Assembly: GCA_028715585.1 (NCBI GenBank)
Contig: JAQURN010000066.1
Location: 1 to 7,017 of the forward strand
Length of the DNA stretch: 7,017 nucleotides
Direction: 5' to 3'
From: Actinomycetota bacterium
Lineage (GTDB): Bacteria; Actinomycetota; Geothermincolia; Fen-727; JAQURN01
The translations under genes were made by a program, and so were the position numbers. Below, piece by piece: positions 5,785-7,017 of the stretch. A model generated the notes under the pieces. The model saw nothing but the letters and a program-made list of their open reading frames with translations, searched no databases and had not been told where the DNA came from. Position 1 is the stretch's first letter. Every line of letters begins with the position of its first letter.

Positions 5785-6588
5785 ATGTTTATGGGAATAG
5801 ATGTTGGAAATACCCTTACGGCTGTGGGTATTTTCGCTGAGGAAGGTCTCGAGAACCACTGGTGTATCTCTACGAAGATGGAGAGAACCGCGGAGGAAAT
5901 CGCGCTCATTCTCGGCGGGTTCATGTCTTTCTCTGGGCTTGATTTGAGAAAGGTAAATGGCCTAATCATATCCTCTGTGGTTCCCGAGATGACTACTGCG
6001 CTTGCGCGTATGGGGAGGGAAGTATTGAACCTCGACCCCATATTGGTGGATAGTCGTACGGATATTGGAATACCAATTCTCTATGAAGAACCCAAGCAGG
6101 TCGGAGCCGATCGCCTCGTGAACGCGGTTGCCGTGGTGAACAAGTACCGCGTTCCAGCAGTGGTTGTGGACTTTGGAACCGCGACTACCCTCGATGCCAT
6201 AAGCGAAGAAGGAGGATATCTAGGAGGCACAATTACCCCAGGTGTGGAGATTTCCGCTGATGCGCTTTTCCACCATGCCGCGAGACTTCCAAGGGTTGAA
6301 ATCAAGGCTCCCCAAAGGGCAATAGGCAGGGACACCGTGGAATCCATACAGGCTGGCTTGGTATTTGGCACTGCCGGAGAGGTAGATAGATTGGTGGAGC
6401 TTTTCAAAGAAGAGCTTGGGGGAGATCCTATTGTGATAGCGACCGGTGGGCTTGCCCCCAGCGTGGTTCCTAATTGCAGGACAGTGGACGTGCATGATCC
6501 ACTTTTGACACTTGAGGGACTAGAGATAATATATAGGAGAGTCAAGGGAGGAGATGTGGAGAGGTGGGAACAGAAAAGGAGGGGTTAA
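5785..6588 (+). CDS. coaX: Type III pantothenate kinase
   Basis: CoaX phosphorylates pantothenate to 4'-phosphopantothenate with ATP, the first step of CoA synthesis. The 267 residues match the family's usual 250-270. The ASKHA-fold landmarks are present: phosphate loop GIDVGNT (4-10), SSVVPEMT (63-70), GADRLVNAVA (107-116) with a likely catalytic aspartate at 109, VVVDFGTATTLD (126-137), GGYLGGTITPGVEIS (143-157), IGRDT (180-184), IATGGLA (218-224) and DPLLTLEGLEIIYRR (238-252). From family knowledge, type III kinases need a monovalent cation and, unlike type I (CoaA), are not feedback-inhibited by CoA. ATG 5785 gives MFMGIDVGNT, matching the usual N terminus; ATG 5791 is possible but would clip it. 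The ribosome binding site is weak (AGAAG, 5771-5775). It lies 45 bases after nadC and one base before the SCP2 gene, so the context is one operon. Confidence 0.96.
   Translation: MFMGIDVGNTLTAVGIFAEEGLENHWCISTKMERTAEEIALILGGFMSFSGLDLRKVNGLIISSVVPEMTTALARMGREVLNLDPILVDSRTDIGIPILYEEPKQVGADRLVNAVAVVNKYRVPAVVVDFGTATTLDAISEEGGYLGGTITPGVEISADALFHHAARLPRVEIKAPQRAIGRDTVESIQAGLVFGTAGEVDRLVELFKEELGGDPIVIATGGLAPSVVPNCRTVDVHDPLLTLEGLEIIYRRVKGGDVERWEQKRRG
6576..6584 (+). promoter_or_regulatory. Strong ribosome binding site of the SCP2-domain gene
   Basis: AAGGAGGGG inside the last coaX codons contains a full GGAGG (6578-6582) 7 bases before the ATG at 6590. It is the best Shine-Dalgarno match in the window, which suggests this gene is translated more strongly than the enzymes before it. 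Confidence 0.75.
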
Positions 6589-6589
6589 G

Positions 6590-7017
6590 ATGGCGGTATT
6601 CAAGGACGCGGATCAAGTATATGAGCTCATAGGAGGCCTATTTGAGAGATTAAGGGGAAACAAGGAAATTGCCGAAAAGTTTGCTTCCAGCGGTCTTGTC
6701 ATCCGCTTTGTCTACTCTGATCCGGATTGCGAGATTTGGCTCGATGCCTCCACAAAAGACCCGAACGATGTAAAAATAGTGAAGGGTCCGGCGGAAGGAA
6801 TTACGGCCGAGGTTGAGATGTCTATGAAGGCGGAGGTTGCTCACCAGTTCTGGCTTGGCAATTTGAACCTGATGGTTGCCCTCACCAGGAAGCAGATTGT
6901 GGCAAAGGGCCCGATTAGAAAGATAATGCAACTTCTCCCTGTACTGAAGCCGGCTTATGAGATATACAGGAATATGCTTCACGAGAGAGGACTCGATGAG
7001 CTCATAAGCTCAAAATA
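6590..7017 (+). CDS. SCP2 sterol-carrier-domain protein, stop codon cut by window edge
   Basis: The frame runs 142 codons from ATG 6590 to AGCTCAAAA and then ends with TA, so the next base probably completes a TAA or TAG stop and the protein is essentially whole. It looks like a stand-alone SCP2 (sterol carrier protein 2) domain: an N-terminal helix (about 7-33), a beta sheet (IRFVYSDPDCEIWLDAS, 38-54; VKIVKGPAEGITAEVEMS, 61-78), then an amphipathic helical half with FWLGNLNLMVALTRKQIVAK (88-107) and GPIRKIMQLLPVLKPAYEIY (108-127). SCP2 domains form a hydrophobic pocket for fatty acyl chains, acyl-CoA or other lipids; bacterial ligands are mostly unknown. There is no signal peptide or membrane segment, so it should be cytosolic. 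It follows coaX by one base with a strong ribosome binding site. The operon context suggests, without proving, a link to CoA or acyl-CoA. The fold call rests on pattern recognition only. Confidence 0.8.
   Translation, partial: MAVFKDADQVYELIGGLFERLRGNKEIAEKFASSGLVIRFVYSDPDCEIWLDASTKDPNDVKIVKGPAEGITAEVEMSMKAEVAHQFWLGNLNLMVALTRKQIVAKGPIRKIMQLLPVLKPAYEIYRNMLHERGLDELISSK

Overview
The window is a compact, single-direction (+ strand) cofactor-biosynthesis cluster with eight recognisable genes and almost no intergenic space. The order is a DUF2520/Rossmann oxidoreductase, panC, panD, nadA, nadB, nadC, coaX and an SCP2 lipid-binding-domain gene. All reading frames are intact and carry their family motifs. 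I see no RNA gene, mobile element, CRISPR array, convincing promoter or convincing terminator. Gaps run from an overlap of 4 bases to 58 bases, which fits one polycistronic operon that begins before the left edge.

Left part (1-2222), pantothenate branch: a short upstream reading frame appears to end in an ATGA overlap with the DUF2520 gene. PanC (pantothenate synthetase) and PanD (aspartate decarboxylase) follow, both apparently starting at TTG. PanD makes beta-alanine from L-aspartate and PanC joins it to pantoate. The DUF2520 protein is a plausible ketopantoate reductase that would supply the pantoate. panB is not in the window.

Middle part (2281-5739), de novo NAD branch: NadB oxidises L-aspartate to iminoaspartate, NadA condenses it with dihydroxyacetone phosphate to quinolinate, and NadC converts quinolinate to nicotinate mononucleotide. 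nadA and nadB overlap by ATGA. The genes for the remaining NAD steps (nadD, nadE) are absent.

Right part (5785-7017): CoaX (type III pantothenate kinase) phosphorylates pantothenate, the first step toward CoA. It is followed after one base by a small SCP2-domain protein, complete except for the last base of its probable stop codon.

The cluster therefore joins the two vitamin pathways that consume L-aspartate and adds the first CoA step. G+C is roughly half by eye, with mixed AGA/AGG and CGN arginine codons. The grouping of a DUF2520 gene with panC, panD and coaX, together with the order nadA-nadB-nadC, recalls Actinomycetota. The moderate G+C and cysteine-rich NadA would suit a deep-branching, perhaps anaerobic, member of that phylum, but a Firmicutes-like origin is not excluded. 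The lineage is an inference. I did not find a previously undescribed system; the most open questions are the roles of the two flanking genes (DUF2520 and SCP2).
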